Assembly: GCA_002493965.1 (NCBI GenBank)
Contig: DLAP01000014.1
Coordinates: 1-7,761 of the forward strand
Length of the DNA stretch: 7,761 nt
Direction of reading: 5' to 3'
Origin: Clostridiales bacterium UBA7044
Lineage (GTDB): Bacteria > Bacillota > Clostridia > Oscillospirales > Oscillospiraceae
Shown here: positions 7,057 through 7,761 of the stretch, one piece after another
Position numbering within the stretch: the stretch's first letter is position 1
How the letters are laid out: the number at the start of each line of letters is the position of its first letter
Position numbers and translations under genes: made by a program
The notes under the pieces: model-generated
Seen by the model: the letters and a program-made list of their open reading frames with translations, nothing else
Databases searched by the model: none
Told to the model about the DNA's origin: nothing

Positions 7057-7173
7057 TAAAAATATCTTGCTTTTTCAGTAGAGTTATGTTAATCTTATAT
7101 GGATTCTGTAATAACAGAAAAAGAGGCTTCTGTGCCGCCATCGAATACCTGAATCAAGAAAAGAGGAACTTTT
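7057..7173 (+). promoter_or_regulatory. AT-rich leader of hup, probable promoter region
   Basis: This 117-base spacer is sharply more AT-rich than the flanking genes, as expected of a promoter. A candidate -10, TGTAAT at 7107-7112, differs from the consensus at one base but has a poor -35 (TTATGT, 17 bases upstream). An alternative pair is TTGCTT (7067-7072) with TAATCT (7090-7095), also weak. A perfect inverted repeat overlaps the first -10 candidate. The Shine-Dalgarno of hup is AGAGGA at 7162-7167. No terminator for the upstream flippase gene is evident, so readthrough is also possible. Confidence 0.4.
7104..7119. repeat. Perfect inverted repeat TTCTGT-AATA-ACAGAA in the hup leader
   Basis: Six-base arms at 7104-7109 and 7114-7119 are exactly complementary around a four-base centre. 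A further A run follows the right arm, and another TTCTGT lies at about 7129-7134. Overlap with a candidate -10 element makes an operator possible. As RNA it would be a weak AU-rich hairpin. No bound regulator can be named. Confidence 0.45.
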
Positions 7174-7449
7174 ATGAACAAGACTGAACTCATTACCGCC
7201 GCTGCTGAAAACGCCGGCCTGACGAAGAAGGACACCGAGCGTGTGATCAACGCTGCCATTGACGCCATCACCGCCGCCCTCGTCAAGGGCGAGAAGGTGC
7301 AGGTCTCCGGCTTTGGTACCTTTGAAGTCCGGGCTCGGGAAGCTCGTATGGGCCGCAACCCCCACACCAAGGAGTCCATTGAAATCCCCGCCACCCAGGT
7401 TCCCGCGTTCAAGCCCAGCAAGGCTCTGAAGGACAGCGTGGCGAAGTAA
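7174..7449 (+). CDS. hup: HU family DNA-binding protein
   Basis: A 91-residue nucleoid protein, exactly the normal HU length, that binds and bends DNA without strong sequence preference as a dimer. The N-terminus MNKTELI is typical, as are GFGTFEVRARE at 46-56 and the arm tip GRNPHTKE at 60-67, where Pro63 is the residue that wedges between base pairs. The C-terminal PAFKPSKALKD is also standard. HU rather than IHF is supported by the lack of IHF-specific residues and by the Firmicutes setting. The Shine-Dalgarno AGAGGA lies at 7162-7167. Codons are strongly biased to C-ending forms, consistent with high expression. The rqcP gene begins five bases after the stop, so the two are likely one transcript. 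Confidence 0.97.
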   Translation: MNKTELITAAAENAGLTKKDTERVINAAIDAITAALVKGEKVQVSGFGTFEVRAREARMGRNPHTKESIEIPATQVPAFKPSKALKDSVAK

Positions 7450-7454
7450 AAGCC

Positions 7455-7694
7455 ATGCGGCTTGACAAATTTTTAAAGGTCTCCCGACTCATCAAGCGCC
7501 GCACCGTAGCCAACGAAGCCTGCGACAATGGCCGCATCAGCGTCAACGGCAAGGTGGTCAAGGCCAGCTACGATGTGAAAGTGGGGGACCGGATTGAAAT
7601 TGCCATGGGCGCCCGGACGGTGGCCGTGGAGGTGCTTCAGGTGACGGAGGCTGTCCGCAAGGACGACGCCGCCGGAATGTACAAAGAGGCATAA
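7455..7694 (+). CDS. rqcP: RqcP (YabO/Hsp15-like) S4-domain ribosome quality control factor
   Basis: A 79-residue protein with an S4 RNA-binding domain over about residues 1-50 (MRLDKFLKVSRLIKRRTVA, then GRISVNGKVVKASYDVKVGD). In Bacillus, RqcP (formerly YabO) sits on stalled 50S subunits with RqcH and supports addition of C-terminal alanine tails to nascent chains. The conserved basic residues near the N-terminus (Arg2, Lys14-Arg15-Arg16) are present, as expected for rRNA/tRNA contacts. The length matches RqcP (about 80-86) and is shorter than E. coli Hsp15, which has a C-terminal extension. The gene starts five bases after hup with only a weak Shine-Dalgarno, suggesting coupled translation. 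A hairpin begins one base after its stop codon. Confidence 0.93.
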   Translation: MRLDKFLKVSRLIKRRTVANEACDNGRISVNGKVVKASYDVKVGDRIEIAMGARTVAVEVLQVTEAVRKDDAAGMYKEA

Positions 7695-7732
7695 AAAGGC
7701 GGTGGAAGCCACACAAGGCTTTCACCGCCTTT
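7695..7732 (+). terminator. Hairpin terminator after rqcP
   Basis: A 16-base-pair stem, with one G-T wobble, pairs 7695-7710 with 7717-7732 around the six-base loop ACACAA. The left arm reads AAAGGCGGTGGAAGCC and the right arm GGCTTTCACCGCCTTT. It starts directly after the rqcP TAA. The T tract is short, only the TTT that ends the stem, so termination may be partial or factor-assisted. The A-rich left foot and T-rich right foot make it nearly symmetric, so it could also act on a convergent transcript from the right. Confidence 0.8.
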
Positions 7733-7761
7733 CAGGTTGTCGAAAACCGTGTCATTCTGAG
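7733..7761. other. Window tail, possible start of a REP-like repeat
   Basis: The last 29 bases hold no gene. They end in GTGTCATTCTGAG, which resembles the start of the TCATTCTGAGCG-type intergenic repeats seen in many bacterial genomes, including gut Firmicutes. The window stops too soon to confirm this. Confidence 0.25.

Overview
The window is a gene-dense, GC-rich stretch in which all eight complete genes, and the partial one at the left edge, lie on the + strand. Gene content points to a spore-forming-lineage Clostridia (Firmicutes), most likely a GC-rich gut-type member near Oscillospiraceae/Ruminococcaceae. The grounds are a single long Rel enzyme next to dtd, a HemZ-type radical SAM protein, a SpoVB-type flippase, and a hup-rqcP pair. 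The family-level placement is inference from gene content and base composition judged by eye.

Left block (1-4096): the C-terminal half of the (p)ppGpp synthetase/hydrolase Rel, a 170-bp spacer rich in inverted repeats, a small single-helix membrane protein of unknown function, D-aminoacyl-tRNA deacylase (dtd), a YqgX-like metallo-beta-lactamase-fold hydrolase, and HemZ. From the small protein to hemZ the gaps are only 1-6 bases, so these four are probably one transcript. Rel-dtd-hydrolase-hemZ is a familiar clostridial order that often continues into hisS-aspS. Here it continues instead into an amidohydrolase.

Middle (4114-5430): a full-length amidohydrolase of the MTA/SAH-deaminase (TRZ/ATZ) type, starting at TTG behind a good Shine-Dalgarno. 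It keeps the fold and the HxH motif but has lost several residues these deaminases need: the metal Asp is Gly, the catalytic Glu is Gln, the catalytic His is Ser, and a substrate His is Tyr. It looks like an intact pseudoenzyme or a protein with a changed activity. This is the most unusual thing in the window.

Right block (5440-7761): a SpoVB/MurJ-family lipid flippase, a 117-bp AT-rich leader with a perfect inverted repeat, the HU nucleoid protein, and RqcP (YabO), the S4-domain ribosome quality control factor. A strong hairpin follows the rqcP stop directly. This resembles the Bacillus spoVB-mazG-yabO-yabP-yabQ-divIC region, but mazG is absent from its usual place and the hairpin appears to end the transcript after rqcP.

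No rRNA, tRNA, CRISPR array, insertion sequence or phage gene was seen. I found no clear multi-gene novel system. The candidates worth following are the degenerate amidohydrolase, the small membrane protein between rel and dtd, and the structured spacer in front of it.
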